From the NCBI RefSeq assembly GCF_000425025.1, contig NZ_AUKZ01000003.1, positions 62,001 to 126,000 on the forward strand: a stretch of 64,000 nucleotides of DNA. The letters are read 5' to 3'. Position 1 is the first letter of the stretch, and every line of letters starts with the position of its first letter. A program made the position numbers and the translations under genes. The notes beneath the pieces were generated by a model that was given only the letters and a program-made list of their open reading frames with translations, had not been told where the DNA came from and did not search any database. This DNA is from Streptococcus castoreus DSM 17536. GTDB taxonomy: Bacteria; Bacillota; Bacilli; Lactobacillales; Streptococcaceae. Below, piece by piece: positions 43,409 through 53,973 of this stretch.

Positions 43409-44641
43409 ATGTTTTTGAAAAATAAAAATCAAAAAGTTACTAATAAGGTAATTGGTTTAGGAGCAGCGTCAGTCTTGATTGCAGCAGGATTCGCTTCTGG
43501 TTCAAATGTTGAGGCGAGAACAACAAGATCGAGATCAACAAGATCAAGTTTAACATTAAGCGCTGACTTTCCAGTTGTCATTTCTGAGAAACCTTGGACC
43601 GATCCTCAACCGTCACTTTGGGATAGTGCTGCATTTGGGCGGATGAAGTATGAAGCTGCTAAAAAGGCTCAAGAAGAGCTAAAAGTTGAAAAGTCAAAAC
43701 TAGAGGATGAAGTTGGTAAGTTAAAGGATGAGGTTGATACTTTAAATGACAACATTAAGACTCTGGATAAAGTTTTGGATGAAACAGTTAAGTCTAAAAT
43801 TGCGATCGATTCAAAAGCTAAAGAAACAGAAGGTAAGTTGAAAGAAAGCCAGCAAGAACTTGCTAAAGCGACTGCTCAATCAAAAGAACTTACTGAGAAG
43901 TTAGCATCTAGTCAAGCACGTAACACTGAGTTAGAGCAAAATCTTGAAAGCTACAACCGTTTGATTGAGTCAGCTAAGCGTGAAATGGCTGAAAAACTAG
44001 CTGAACTTGAAAAATTATCTGCTGAAAATGCAGACTCAAAAGCTCAAGTTGAAACTCTTAAAGCAGAGGTTGCAAAACTTAATGAAAACCTTGCAAGCTA
44101 TAACCGTTTGATTGAGTCAGCTAAACGTGAAATGGCTGAGAAATTAGCTGAAATCACAGAGTTAACGAAACAAAAAGAAGCATCTGACAAAGCGCTTGCT
44201 GAAGCACAAGCTAAAGTTACTGAACTTGAAAAAGCTAAAGCAGAAGCAGATGCTAAGATTGCAGAACTTGACAAAGAAGTTGCTACTCTTAAAGAACAAT
44301 TGGCTAAGAAGACAGAAGAACTTGAAGCTGTCAAGAAAGCACATGCTGAAGAACTTGCTAAACTTAAAGAAATGCTTGATAAGAAAGACCGTGACAACTC
44401 AAGTCTACAGGCAGAAATTGATCGCTTGAAGAAAGAGATTGCTGACAAGATGAAATCATTGTCACCACAAACTCAAGGTAACGTTTCAAATAAAGGAACA
44501 ACTGCTTCATCAGCTAAAACTGGTCAATTACCATCAACAGGTGAAGAGACTAATCCATTCTTCACAATTGCAGCCTTATCTGTTATCGCTGGTGCTGGTA
44601 TGGTTGCTGTATCTTCTAAACGTAAAAAAGAAGAAAACTAA
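43409..44641 (+). CDS. M-like LPXTG-anchored coiled-coil surface protein
   Basis: A 410-residue surface protein: signal peptide (~1-40), short basic Thr/Arg/Ser start of the mature form, then coiled coil from about 85 to 355, and an anchor with LPSTGEE, TM and SKRKKEEN. The coil holds two copies of a 49-residue unit (core SYNRLIESAKREMAEKLAE). The C-terminal anchor strongly resembles M proteins, but the canonical C-repeats are not seen and the signal peptide lacks a clear YSIRK motif. Its position ahead of relA matches the emm locus of S. dysgalactiae. Expected roles are binding of host plasma proteins; the ligand is not predictable. Confidence 0.85.
   Translation: MFLKNKNQKVTNKVIGLGAASVLIAAGFASGSNVEARTTRSRSTRSSLTLSADFPVVISEKPWTDPQPSLWDSAAFGRMKYEAAKKAQEELKVEKSKLEDEVGKLKDEVDTLNDNIKTLDKVLDETVKSKIAIDSKAKETEGKLKESQQELAKATAQSKELTEKLASSQARNTELEQNLESYNRLIESAKREMAEKLAELEKLSAENADSKAQVETLKAEVAKLNENLASYNRLIESAKREMAEKLAEITELTKQKEASDKALAEAQAKVTELEKAKAEADAKIAELDKEVATLKEQLAKKTEELEAVKKAHAEELAKLKEMLDKKDRDNSSLQAEIDRLKKEIADKMKSLSPQTQGNVSNKGTTASSAKTGQLPSTGEETNPFFTIAALSVIAGAGMVAVSSKRKKEEN
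43937..44163 (+). repeat. Two direct repeats in the M-like gene, 147-bp period
   Basis: Copies at about 43937-44016 and 44084-44163. The core TTTGATTGAGTCAGCTAA is identical in both. The offset is 147 bases (49 codons, seven full heptads), so recombination between copies keeps coiled-coil phase. Confidence 0.85.
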
Positions 44642-45001
44642 TCCCCTTTTATTCCTAAATAGATATGACAATTTAAAAAGAGACTAGAAATGCTGATATT
44701 CTAGTCTCTTTTCTTACGATTCGTCTGTTAGAAATGAAAAGGATTAGGTGTTTTTGATGTCCTGACTCACCTGTTTTTTTGAGCGTTGACTTTCCTGAAT
44801 AATGGTTTCGAGGCTTTATTATATCTGATGAAAGCGGTTGTATCAATCATAAAAACGACCCCTTTCAATGCAATGTCATGAAAATATGACTCTAAAAGAA
44901 AAGGGGGATGTGAGATAGGGTAATGAGAGCAACTCTCCACCTTTTGCTTTTGAGGGTGAACGTGTTAAAATAGGTAAAAGAAAAGTTATACGAGGATGAG
45001 A
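44642..45001. other. Spacer between the M-like gene and relA
   Basis: Contains a strong terminator at 44676-44712. On the minus strand about 44755-44855 there is an open stretch reading MIDTTAFIRYNKASKPLF that resembles a short gene or transposase remnant, without support for expression. The relA promoter must lie near 44950. Confidence 0.4.
44676..44712. terminator. Terminator of the M-like gene
   Basis: A 14-bp perfect stem AAAAGAGACTAGAA / TTCTAGTCTCTTTT with a 9-base loop; A- and T-runs make it potentially bidirectional. Confidence 0.85.
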
Positions 45002-47221
45002 ATGGCTAAAGAAATCACTTTAACGGGAGAAGAAGTTGTTATCATGGCAACCAAATACATGAATGATACGGATGTGGGTGTTGTCCAAAAAGCCTTGGAT
45101 TATGCAACAGCTGCTCACTTTTATCAGATTAGAAAATCGGGTGAACCTTACATCGTTCATCCTATCCAAGTCGCAGGGATCTTGGCAGATCTGCATTTGG
45201 ATGCTGTGACTGTTGCCTGTGGTTTTTTGCATGATGTGGTGGAAGATACAGATATTACCTTGGATAATATTGAGTTGGACTTTGGCAAGGACGTGCGTGA
45301 TATTGTTGATGGTGTGACCAAGCTTGGAAAGGTCGAATACAAATCACACGAAGAGCAATTAGCAGAAAATCATCGCAAGATGCTTATGGCGATGTCCAAA
45401 GACATTCGTGTTATTTTGGTGAAATTGGCAGATCGTCTGCACAATATGCGCACACTCAAACATTTGCGTAAAGACAAGCAAGAACGTATTTCGCGTGAAA
45501 CCATGGAAATCTATGCCCCATTAGCACACCGCTTGGGAATTAGTCGTATCAAGTGGGAATTAGAAGATCTGGCTTTTCGATACCTCAATGAAACCGAATT
45601 TTACAAAATCTCGCACATGATGAATGAAAAACGCCGAGAGCGTGAAGCTTTAGTGGATGACATTGTTAATAAAATCAAGACCTATACCACAGATCAAGGC
45701 TTGTTTGGTGATGTTTATGGTCGCCCTAAACACATTTATTCTATCTATCGCAAAATGCGTGACAAGAAAAAGCGATTTGATCAGATTTTTGACTTGATTG
45801 CGATTCGCTGTATTATGGAAACGCAAAGCGATGTTTATGCCATGGTGGGTTATATCCATGAGTTGTGGCGTCCCATGCCGGGACGTTTCAAAGATTATAT
45901 TGCTGCCCCAAAAGCCAATGGTTATCAGTCGATTCATACCACTGTTTATGGACCAAAAGGACCGATTGAAATTCAAATTCGGACCAAAGAAATGCACCAA
46001 GTAGCTGAGTATGGAGTTGCCGCTCACTGGGCTTATAAAAAAGGGATCCGTGGTAAAGTGAATCAAGCTGACCAAAAAGTCGGCATGAATTGGATTAAAG
46101 AATTGGTGGAATTACAAGATGCTTCTAATGGGGATGCCGTTGATTTTGTGGACTCTGTCAAGGAAGATATTTTTTCTGAACGTATCTATGTTTTCACCCC
46201 GACAGGCGCCGTCCAAGAATTGCCAAAAGACTCCGGTCCTATTGATTTTGCTTATGCCATCCATACACAAGTTGGCGAGAAAGCGACAGGTGCCAAGGTC
46301 AATGGTCGCATGGTCCCTCTAACTGCCAAACTAAAAACGGGGGATGTGGTTGAAATTGTAACCAATCCGAATTCCTTTGGTCCAAGTCGTGACTGGATTA
46401 AACTGGTAAAAACCAATAAAGCTCGCAATAAGATTCGTCAATTCTTTAAAAATCAAGACAAAGAACTCTCTGTCAGTAAGGGACGTGAAATGCTCGTTTC
46501 TTATTTCCAAGAGCAAGGTTATGTTGCCAATAAATACTTGGATAGAAAACGTATCGAGGATATTCTTCCTAAAGTCAGTGTTAAGAGTGAAGAATCATTA
46601 TATGCCGCAGTTGGCTTTGGAGATATTAGCCCTGTCAGTGTTTTCAATAAATTAACCGAAAAAGAACGCCGTGAGGAAGAAAGAGCCAAAGCCAAGGCGG
46701 AAGCGGAAGAATTGGTTAATGGTGGTGAAATTAAGCATGAAAACAAGGATGTTCTCAAAGTTCGTAGCGAAAATGGCGTCATTATTCAAGGGGCATCAGG
46801 GCTTCTTATGCGGATTGCAAAATGTTGTAATCCAGTGCCAGGAGACCCTATTGAGGGCTACATTACGAAAGGTCGAGGCATTGCCATCCACCGGGCAGAC
46901 TGTAACAACATCAAGAGTCAAGATGGCTATAGAGAACGTCTTATCGAAGTTGAGTGGGATTTGGAAAATTCCAGCAAGGATTACCAAGCCGAAATTGATA
47001 TTTATGGTCTTAATCGTAGTGGTTTACTTAATGATGTGTTACAGATTCTCTCCAATTCAACCAAAAGTATTTCCACTGTCAATGCCCAGCCGACAAAAGA
47101 TATGAAATTTGCCAATATTCATGTTAGCTTTGGCATTCCAAACTTGACACATTTGACAACAGTTGTTGAAAAAATCAAAGCAGTCCCTGATGTTTATAGT
47201 GTCAAACGAACTAATGGTTAA
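45002..47221 (+). CDS. relA: Bifunctional (p)ppGpp synthetase/hydrolase RelA/SpoT (Rel)
   Basis: A 739-residue long Rel protein. In order: HD hydrolase (~45-155, HDVVEDTD), synthetase (~240-350, RFKDYIAAPKANGYQSIHT), TGS (~395-460), conserved-cysteine region (RIAKCCNPVPGD) and ACT/RRM (~665-739). Both catalytic halves look intact. I chose the ATG at 45002 (MAKEITL), placed well behind GAGG. It controls the stringent response; the neighbourhood with dtd and streptokinase is that of S. dysgalactiae. Confidence 0.97.
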   Translation: MAKEITLTGEEVVIMATKYMNDTDVGVVQKALDYATAAHFYQIRKSGEPYIVHPIQVAGILADLHLDAVTVACGFLHDVVEDTDITLDNIELDFGKDVRDIVDGVTKLGKVEYKSHEEQLAENHRKMLMAMSKDIRVILVKLADRLHNMRTLKHLRKDKQERISRETMEIYAPLAHRLGISRIKWELEDLAFRYLNETEFYKISHMMNEKRREREALVDDIVNKIKTYTTDQGLFGDVYGRPKHIYSIYRKMRDKKKRFDQIFDLIAIRCIMETQSDVYAMVGYIHELWRPMPGRFKDYIAAPKANGYQSIHTTVYGPKGPIEIQIRTKEMHQVAEYGVAAHWAYKKGIRGKVNQADQKVGMNWIKELVELQDASNGDAVDFVDSVKEDIFSERIYVFTPTGAVQELPKDSGPIDFAYAIHTQVGEKATGAKVNGRMVPLTAKLKTGDVVEIVTNPNSFGPSRDWIKLVKTNKARNKIRQFFKNQDKELSVSKGREMLVSYFQEQGYVANKYLDRKRIEDILPKVSVKSEESLYAAVGFGDISPVSVFNKLTEKERREEERAKAKAEAEELVNGGEIKHENKDVLKVRSENGVIIQGASGLLMRIAKCCNPVPGDPIEGYITKGRGIAIHRADCNNIKSQDGYRERLIEVEWDLENSSKDYQAEIDIYGLNRSGLLNDVLQILSNSTKSISTVNAQPTKDMKFANIHVSFGIPNLTHLTTVVEKIKAVPDVYSVKRTNG

Positions 47222-47528
47222 GCAAAACCAGCATCCTATATTTCACCATAGGAATCAAATAGAGGTTCAAAGTTAGTGAGATAACAAGTTGAGTTCTCTA
47301 CTAGCCTAAGCTTGCAAAATCGTGTTTTTAGCAATATCAACGCTAAGCAAAAACACAAGACGGTCTCTAGATAGGCTATGAAGTTCATGCTTTTTGTCTG
47401 GTGATCTCATTTGTGAATCCAGACATCAAGTAATTGGAGGAACAACTAGTCTATCCTAGCTTTTCCAAATATAATCCTTGGACTGCGATAGCCGCTAATT
47501 ATACTAAATATAACATAAGGAGAAACGT
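47222..47528. other. Structured spacer between relA and dtd
   Basis: About 300 bases without a gene. A nested stem-loop is visible: outer TAGCCT / AGGCTA (47302-47307, 47373-47378) and inner GTGTTTTT-AGC / GCT-AAAAACAC (47322-47356) with a 4-base bulge. A separate promoter for dtd is possible; none is clear. Confidence 0.45.
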
Positions 47529-47972
47529 GTGAAAATTGTCATTCAGCGCGTCAAAGAAGCTTCTGTTTCCATTGAAGGGGAAATTGCTGGCGCTATTAAA
47601 CAAGGCTTACTCTTATTGGTTGGCATTGACCCTTGTGACCAAGCAGAAGATATTACCTATGCTGTGCGAAAAATTAGTCATATGCGTCTCTTTTCAGATG
47701 CTGATGGTAAAATGAACTTGTCTATCCAAGATATAGGTGGTAGCATTCTTTCTATTTCTCAGTTCACGCTTTTTGCAGACACCAAAAAGGGCAATCGACC
47801 TGCTTTCACAGGGGCTGCTAAGCCAGATATAGCTAGCCAATACTACGACCGATTCAATGAGCAACTGGCTCAATTAGTACCTGTCGAATGTGGTGTGTTT
47901 GGAGCAGATATGCACGTTAGTCTTATCAATGATGGTCCAGTGACTATTATCCTTGATACTCAAAATAGGTAG
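47529..47972 (+). CDS. dtd: D-aminoacyl-tRNA deacylase
   Basis: A 147-residue Dtd. The active-site strand ISQFTLFAD and the NRPAFTGAA loop (Gly-cisPro region) are present. It starts at a GTG with AAGGAG upstream. It removes D-amino acids, and glycine on tRNA-Ala, mischarged onto tRNA. In S. dysgalactiae H46A maps this gene is 'orf1' between rel and skc. Confidence 0.95.
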   Translation: MKIVIQRVKEASVSIEGEIAGAIKQGLLLLVGIDPCDQAEDITYAVRKISHMRLFSDADGKMNLSIQDIGGSILSISQFTLFADTKKGNRPAFTGAAKPDIASQYYDRFNEQLAQLVPVECGVFGADMHVSLINDGPVTIILDTQNR

Positions 47973-48119
47973 ATGTCATGGAAAATAAGGCAAAACAGAC
48001 TGGATACAAGTACCTTTAGATAGTTTGTAAACACTCCAAAGATCAGCTGCGGATGAGTGCTAGTGCTATTAGGGTATTGATTCAGATCAAATCTTGGCTT
48101 TACGATACGATAAAACATT

Positions 48120-48168
48120 AAAACCGAGTGAAATCTTGCTTTTTTAAACAGTGATTTCACCCGGTTTT
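48120..48168. terminator. Bidirectional terminator between dtd and streptokinase
   Basis: A 16-bp stem (one mismatch) AAAACCGAGTGAAATC / GATTTCACCCGGTTTT, with T-run on the plus side and A-run on the other. It lies between convergent genes; bidirectional termination at this place is known for S. dysgalactiae skc. Confidence 0.85.
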
Positions 48169-48179
48169 TAGTGATTCAT

Positions 48180-49451
48180 TTAGTTAGCAACCTTAAACAG
48201 GTTTTGTTGGTTCTTTTCGTGGGAGATTGCAGGTTCCGTTGTCTTTAAATCGCGTAGATAATGGTATGCCTCCCTTTCTTCTTCGGTGTAACGATCCTTG
48301 TCGTAAGCTAAGTGATAACTAGCATTCTCACCTTCAGGGCGCTTGCTCATATAAACGGTGATGACTCTATAATTACCGATATAATCACTCTCTACTTTAC
48401 CAGTTAAGGTGTAATTAGGGAGATCAAACATGTCTAGGTTGTTAAACAAGACTTTATGTTTTTCACGGTCGTCATAACCATCTCCGAAGTCAATAGATTG
48501 TTCGTCAGCAACCATTAAAAAATCATCTTTTAATAAATGATTGTCTTGGGCATCCACATAATTGATTATAAGTGGAATCTTTTTACTCTGGTCAACGTAA
48601 CGATAGGGTTCCGTACCTTTTTTCAAAATATAGTAGGTCTCAGAAATAAGGTCAGTGTTTGGTGCCAATTCTTTTACACCAGATTTTTGATTAATGGTGT
48701 AGGCTTGCTCTCGGGCTTTTACCCGATAGGTGAAACTTTCTTGATCAATCGGTAAAGCTGTTTTTATTGGACTATTGTTATGTGTCACAACAGAATTCTC
48801 GCGTGCTTTAATAACATAATCTGGATAGGTTGTCTTTAATATTTCTTGTGCTTGGTGTAGCAACTCCTCTGAAGTGATGGTTTCACCAACAGTTGCCTTC
48901 CATTCAGTGCTGTTTTTTGTTATTGGTTTAAAGTCATCGTCTAGATTTAAAGGAAGAAAGTTGACGGTGTAGTTAATAGCTACATCTTTGGCGTGCTCTT
49001 TGATTTCTTTTTCTTTGTATGGTCTGACAATGACATGTCCATCTAGAACATATTCTTGAATTGGATGAAGTGGAACAGTCACGGTATTTGCTTGATCAGC
49101 AAAATAGACTTTCCCAAATCGGTCTCTTATTTTAGCGTCAGGTGCAAAATCAACCACTTCGTAGTGGTTTGAACCTAGCCGTGTTTCAGATAAGAGTTTA
49201 TCTTGAATGGCGGCTAGAAGTTTTTTCTTTTCTAGATGTGGTGAATTGAGACCTAGTTCTAAAAATTTAATGTAGAGCGGTTTATTGCTGCCTTCTATTA
49301 TGCCGTCGACATTAATAACGAGTTTGCTATGCGTTGGACTAGGTTGATCTAAAAGCCAATCTGGACCAGCAATCGCATAAACAGCGTGTGCAGTTCCCAA
49401 AATAAAGGCAAAAAGCACAGTTATTATCCCAAAAGCGAAACGTTTTTTCAT
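48180..49451 (-). CDS. ska: Streptokinase, divergent short form
   Basis: A 424-residue precursor with a 26-residue signal peptide ending VYA, giving a mature N-terminus IAGPDWLL. The free Ile1 is the residue that activates plasminogen non-proteolytically. The three-domain layout and the C-terminal sequence RPEGENASYHLAYDKDRYTEE are those of streptokinase. Compared with the S. dysgalactiae H46A protein, about 27 residues in the first domain (loop around residues 35-65) are missing, and the C-terminus differs. The start at 49451 has GGAGGTG; the longer frame is not needed. Host specificity is likely non-human but unproved. Confidence 0.93.
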   Translation of the reverse strand: MKKRFAFGIITVLFAFILGTAHAVYAIAGPDWLLDQPSPTHSKLVINVDGIIEGSNKPLYIKFLELGLNSPHLEKKKLLAAIQDKLLSETRLGSNHYEVVDFAPDAKIRDRFGKVYFADQANTVTVPLHPIQEYVLDGHVIVRPYKEKEIKEHAKDVAINYTVNFLPLNLDDDFKPITKNSTEWKATVGETITSEELLHQAQEILKTTYPDYVIKARENSVVTHNNSPIKTALPIDQESFTYRVKAREQAYTINQKSGVKELAPNTDLISETYYILKKGTEPYRYVDQSKKIPLIINYVDAQDNHLLKDDFLMVADEQSIDFGDGYDDREKHKVLFNNLDMFDLPNYTLTGKVESDYIGNYRVITVYMSKRPEGENASYHLAYDKDRYTEEEREAYHYLRDLKTTEPAISHEKNQQNLFKVAN

Positions 49452-50037
49452 AAGCACCTCCAAAAGATTAAGTTTTTGCCGGCGAAACAAGTCTAGCAAA
49501 TACTTGATGATAACACAAGAAAAAAAACATTAAAATATTTTATTTTACTAAAAAATGAATAAAACCAAAATGACATTATTGTCGTTTTTTAGTATTATTT
49601 TCTGAAAGATCAAGGGTTTTATAAGCTTTTAAGATTTTTTGGTTATCATATTATTTTAATAAAATAATTATTTCATTATTGTTCTGTCATTATTTTGTTA
49701 AGAAGATATAAAATTATTTTTAGCGGGTATCGAGTGACAATTTCACTTGTATAACCAAATTAAGTAGTTATGAAATATGAAAATCGTTTTTTAATTAATG
49801 GTTAGGATCAAAACAATCGTCTAAAACTCTTAGAAAGTGGCTATTTAATGATAAAAAAATGATAAAACATAAACTGTTTTTAAAGATATGCCCGAGACAT
49901 ATAAAGGTAGACTTAAGAATGGGTTTTTGAATGGGAGTTTTGACTTTTTGCTATGAAGTCTAGGTTCTGAAAAATTCAAGGCAAAAGTTGCCTTCTGTGA
50001 TATAATTTGACTAAATCGTTTTACGAAAGGAATCGTT
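49452..50037. promoter_or_regulatory. AT-rich streptokinase/lrp intergenic region
   Basis: A 586-base, very AT-rich divergent promoter region with many phased A/T tracts. In S. dysgalactiae the upstream skc region is intrinsically curved and influences expression; a similar property is likely here. A short GACATTATTGTC palindrome with a T-run lies at 49572-49590. No gene is present. Confidence 0.5.
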
Positions 50038-50883
50038 ATGGAGCTGAAAGATTATTTTCCGGAAGTGCAAGAGGGAGCGTTTCCTTTAGCTGATCAGGAC
50101 TGGATTAGTATTGAAAACGGAGGGCGGTACTTGTATATTCCGAAATCGTGTTTAACTGAGAGAGAACAGCTCTTGTTGGGACTAGGGCGAGAGGGCTTCC
50201 ATCAAGTTGGTCAGCAATCACCGTGGTATCATTATTTAATTGACCGTAAGGGAAATTTACCAGAAAGCTTTGATTATTGTCAATTTATTTACTTAAATCA
50301 TTATCAGCCGTTGTCAGCTGAGTTGGTCGAATTATTAACAAGTGTTATTGATGGGGTTGAGGCGGTATTGCCGATTGGTCCGACGAGAACAGCTTTTTTG
50401 CGACATCAGAGGAATTCTCCTGATTTGTTGCAATTATTAAAGCAGCTTTTACCAACGATTGAGAGTGATTTTGGTCTAGCTCTCACGATTTTTATTGGGA
50501 ATACTTGGGATAAGTTAACTGGCAGTGTTTTACGAGACTATTTTGAAGAAGAAAATAGGCTTTTAAACACTTATTTGACTCAAAAATCTACGGGTAATTT
50601 GTTGACCTTTCCGGAATTAATGTTGTGGTCTTTGGTGTCACATCAGCCATTACCTACTTTAACGCAACATTTTAGTCAATTATTGATCAATCAAAAAGAG
50701 GTGGCTGATTTGGTTCAGGCTTTGTGGCAAGCACATGGCAATCTGGTTCAAACAGCACAGCGTTTGTATATTCATCGCAATTCGCTTCAATATAAGATTG
50801 ATAAATTTGCGCAACAGTCGGGGCTTTATTTGAAGAACTTAGATGATTTAGCTTTTGCCTATTTGTTGCTGTTGAAACACTAG
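50038..50883 (+). CDS. PucR/CdaR-type HTH protein (streptococcal 'Lrp', leucine-rich)
   Basis: A 281-residue leucine/glutamine-rich protein. The C-terminal ~55 residues form a PucR-type HTH (LWQAHGNLVQTAQRLYIHRNSLQYKIDKF). The N-terminal ~220 residues have no recognised domain. It is the gene called lrp beside skc in S. dysgalactiae; it is not the Lrp/AsnC family. It lies 150 bases before the ABC ATPase gene. Target unknown, perhaps sugar use via the downstream genes. Confidence 0.82.
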   Translation: MELKDYFPEVQEGAFPLADQDWISIENGGRYLYIPKSCLTEREQLLLGLGREGFHQVGQQSPWYHYLIDRKGNLPESFDYCQFIYLNHYQPLSAELVELLTSVIDGVEAVLPIGPTRTAFLRHQRNSPDLLQLLKQLLPTIESDFGLALTIFIGNTWDKLTGSVLRDYFEEENRLLNTYLTQKSTGNLLTFPELMLWSLVSHQPLPTLTQHFSQLLINQKEVADLVQALWQAHGNLVQTAQRLYIHRNSLQYKIDKFAQQSGLYLKNLDDLAFAYLLLLKH

Positions 50884-51033
50884 TTTTGTGCAAGGTGCCT
50901 AAAGAAATTTGGGTGCTTTGTCTCTATTATGGAAACGCTATCTTTGATATAATGAAATCATCAAATAAAAGGCTTCAGCGGGTTCTAGCAATGCAGTCAG
51001 CTAGTGAGCCTGCTGGCCAAATAGGAGTGACAC

Positions 51034-52167
51034 ATGGTTGAATTAAATTTAAATCATATTTATAAAAAGTATCCAAACACAACGCATTATGCGGTTGAAG
51101 ATTTTGATTTGGACATTAAGGATAAGGAATTTATCGTTTTTGTAGGACCTTCAGGATGTGGAAAATCAACCACTCTTCGTATGATTGCTGGGCTTGAGGA
51201 TATTTCCGAAGGGGAATTGAAAATTGATGGTGAGGTTGTCAATGATAAATCACCTAAGGACCGTGATATTGCGATGGTTTTCCAAAACTATGCCCTTTAT
51301 CCGCACATGACTGTTTACGATAACATGGCGTTTGGTCTAAAGCTGCGTAAATATAAAAAAGATGACATTGATCGTCGCGTTAAGGAAGCCGCAGACATCC
51401 TTGGTTTAACAGAATTCTTAGAGCGTAAGCCAGCTGATCTTTCTGGTGGTCAACGTCAGCGTGTTGCCATGGGACGTGCGATTGTTCGTGATGCTAAGGT
51501 GTTCTTGATGGATGAGCCTTTGTCAAACTTGGATGCGAAGCTACGTGTGTCTATGCGTGCTGAAATTGCTAAAATTCACCGCCGTATCGGGTCAACAACC
51601 ATCTACGTTACTCATGATCAAACCGAGGCGATGACTTTGGCAGACCGCATCGTTATCATGAGCGCTACTAAAAATCCTCAAGGAAATGGAACGATTGGTA
51701 AAATTGAACAAGTTGGTTCACCACAAGAATTGTATAATTTTCCAGCTAATAAATTTGTTGCCGGTTTTATTGGAAGCCCAGCTATGAATTTCTTTGATGT
51801 AGAAATCAAAGATGGTCGTATTATTAGTGATGACGGGCTTGATATTGCCATTCCTGAAGGACAAGCAAAAATGCTTGAAGCCGCTGGTTATAAAGGCAAA
51901 AAAGTCACTTTTGGAATTCGTCCAGAAGATATTTCAAGCAATCAAATCGTGCATGATACGTATCCAAATGCCAATGTTACCGCAGAGGTTATGGTTTCGG
52001 AATTACTCGGCTCAGAAACCATGCTTTATGTGAAACGTGGTCAAACAGAATTTGCCTCTCGAGTTGACGCACGTGATTTCCATAGCCCGGGTGAGCAAGT
52101 TAACTTAACGTTCAATGTGGCTAAAGGACACTTTTTTGATCCTGACACAGAACAGGCTATTCGTTAG
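51034..52167 (+). CDS. msmK: MsmK-like multi-sugar ABC transporter ATPase
   Basis: A 377-residue ATPase of the MalK/MsmK/UgpC group. Walker A GPSGCGKST, signature LSGGQRQR, Walker B VFLMDEPLSNLD and the switch His in THDQTE are intact, followed by the MalK-type TOBE domain (~240-377). Streptococcal MsmK is a shared ATPase energising several oligosaccharide ABC importers, and here it has no permease neighbours. It corresponds to 'abc' in the S. dysgalactiae map. Confidence 0.95.
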   Translation: MVELNLNHIYKKYPNTTHYAVEDFDLDIKDKEFIVFVGPSGCGKSTTLRMIAGLEDISEGELKIDGEVVNDKSPKDRDIAMVFQNYALYPHMTVYDNMAFGLKLRKYKKDDIDRRVKEAADILGLTEFLERKPADLSGGQRQRVAMGRAIVRDAKVFLMDEPLSNLDAKLRVSMRAEIAKIHRRIGSTTIYVTHDQTEAMTLADRIVIMSATKNPQGNGTIGKIEQVGSPQELYNFPANKFVAGFIGSPAMNFFDVEIKDGRIISDDGLDIAIPEGQAKMLEAAGYKGKKVTFGIRPEDISSNQIVHDTYPNANVTAEVMVSELLGSETMLYVKRGQTEFASRVDARDFHSPGEQVNLTFNVAKGHFFDPDTEQAIR

Positions 52168-52186
52168 TGAAACCTCCTGAAATATA

Positions 52187-52218
52187 ACAAAATCCTCAGA
52201 TAGTTTGGGGATTTTGTT
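52187..52218 (+). terminator. Terminator of msmK
   Basis: An 8-bp stem CAAAATCC / GGATTTTG with a 13-base loop, followed by a short T tract. Confidence 0.65.
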
Positions 52219-52230
52219 ACCCAAGACCGT

Positions 52231-52267
52231 GCAAACGGTTGCGCAACGCTCTAAAAAAGGGTACAAT
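52231..52267 (+). promoter_or_regulatory. dexB promoter with MalR-like operator
   Basis: TTGCGC (52239-52244) and TACAAT (52262-52267) are 17 bases apart. GCAAACGGTTGC (52231-52242), a near-palindrome like the operator at 36085-36096, overlaps the -35. The same LacI-family regulator could act at both. Confidence 0.6.
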
Positions 52268-52347
52268 AACCAAAAAGACTATTAAAAGAAATAATAGAAA
52301 GGTAGAACGACATAGCAATACACAATGTGTTGTCAGAAATGTTCTAG

Positions 52348-53973
<1,626 letters not shown>

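Noticed and set aside
44098..44448. Long minus-strand open frame opposite the M-like gene
   Set aside because: It is antisense to coiled-coil repeats, has Ser/Leu-rich low-complexity translation and no ribosome-binding site; a shadow of the real gene.
50038..50883. Reading the 'lrp' gene as an Lrp/AsnC regulator
   Set aside because: The HTH is at the C-terminus and of PucR type; no AsnC ligand domain is present.
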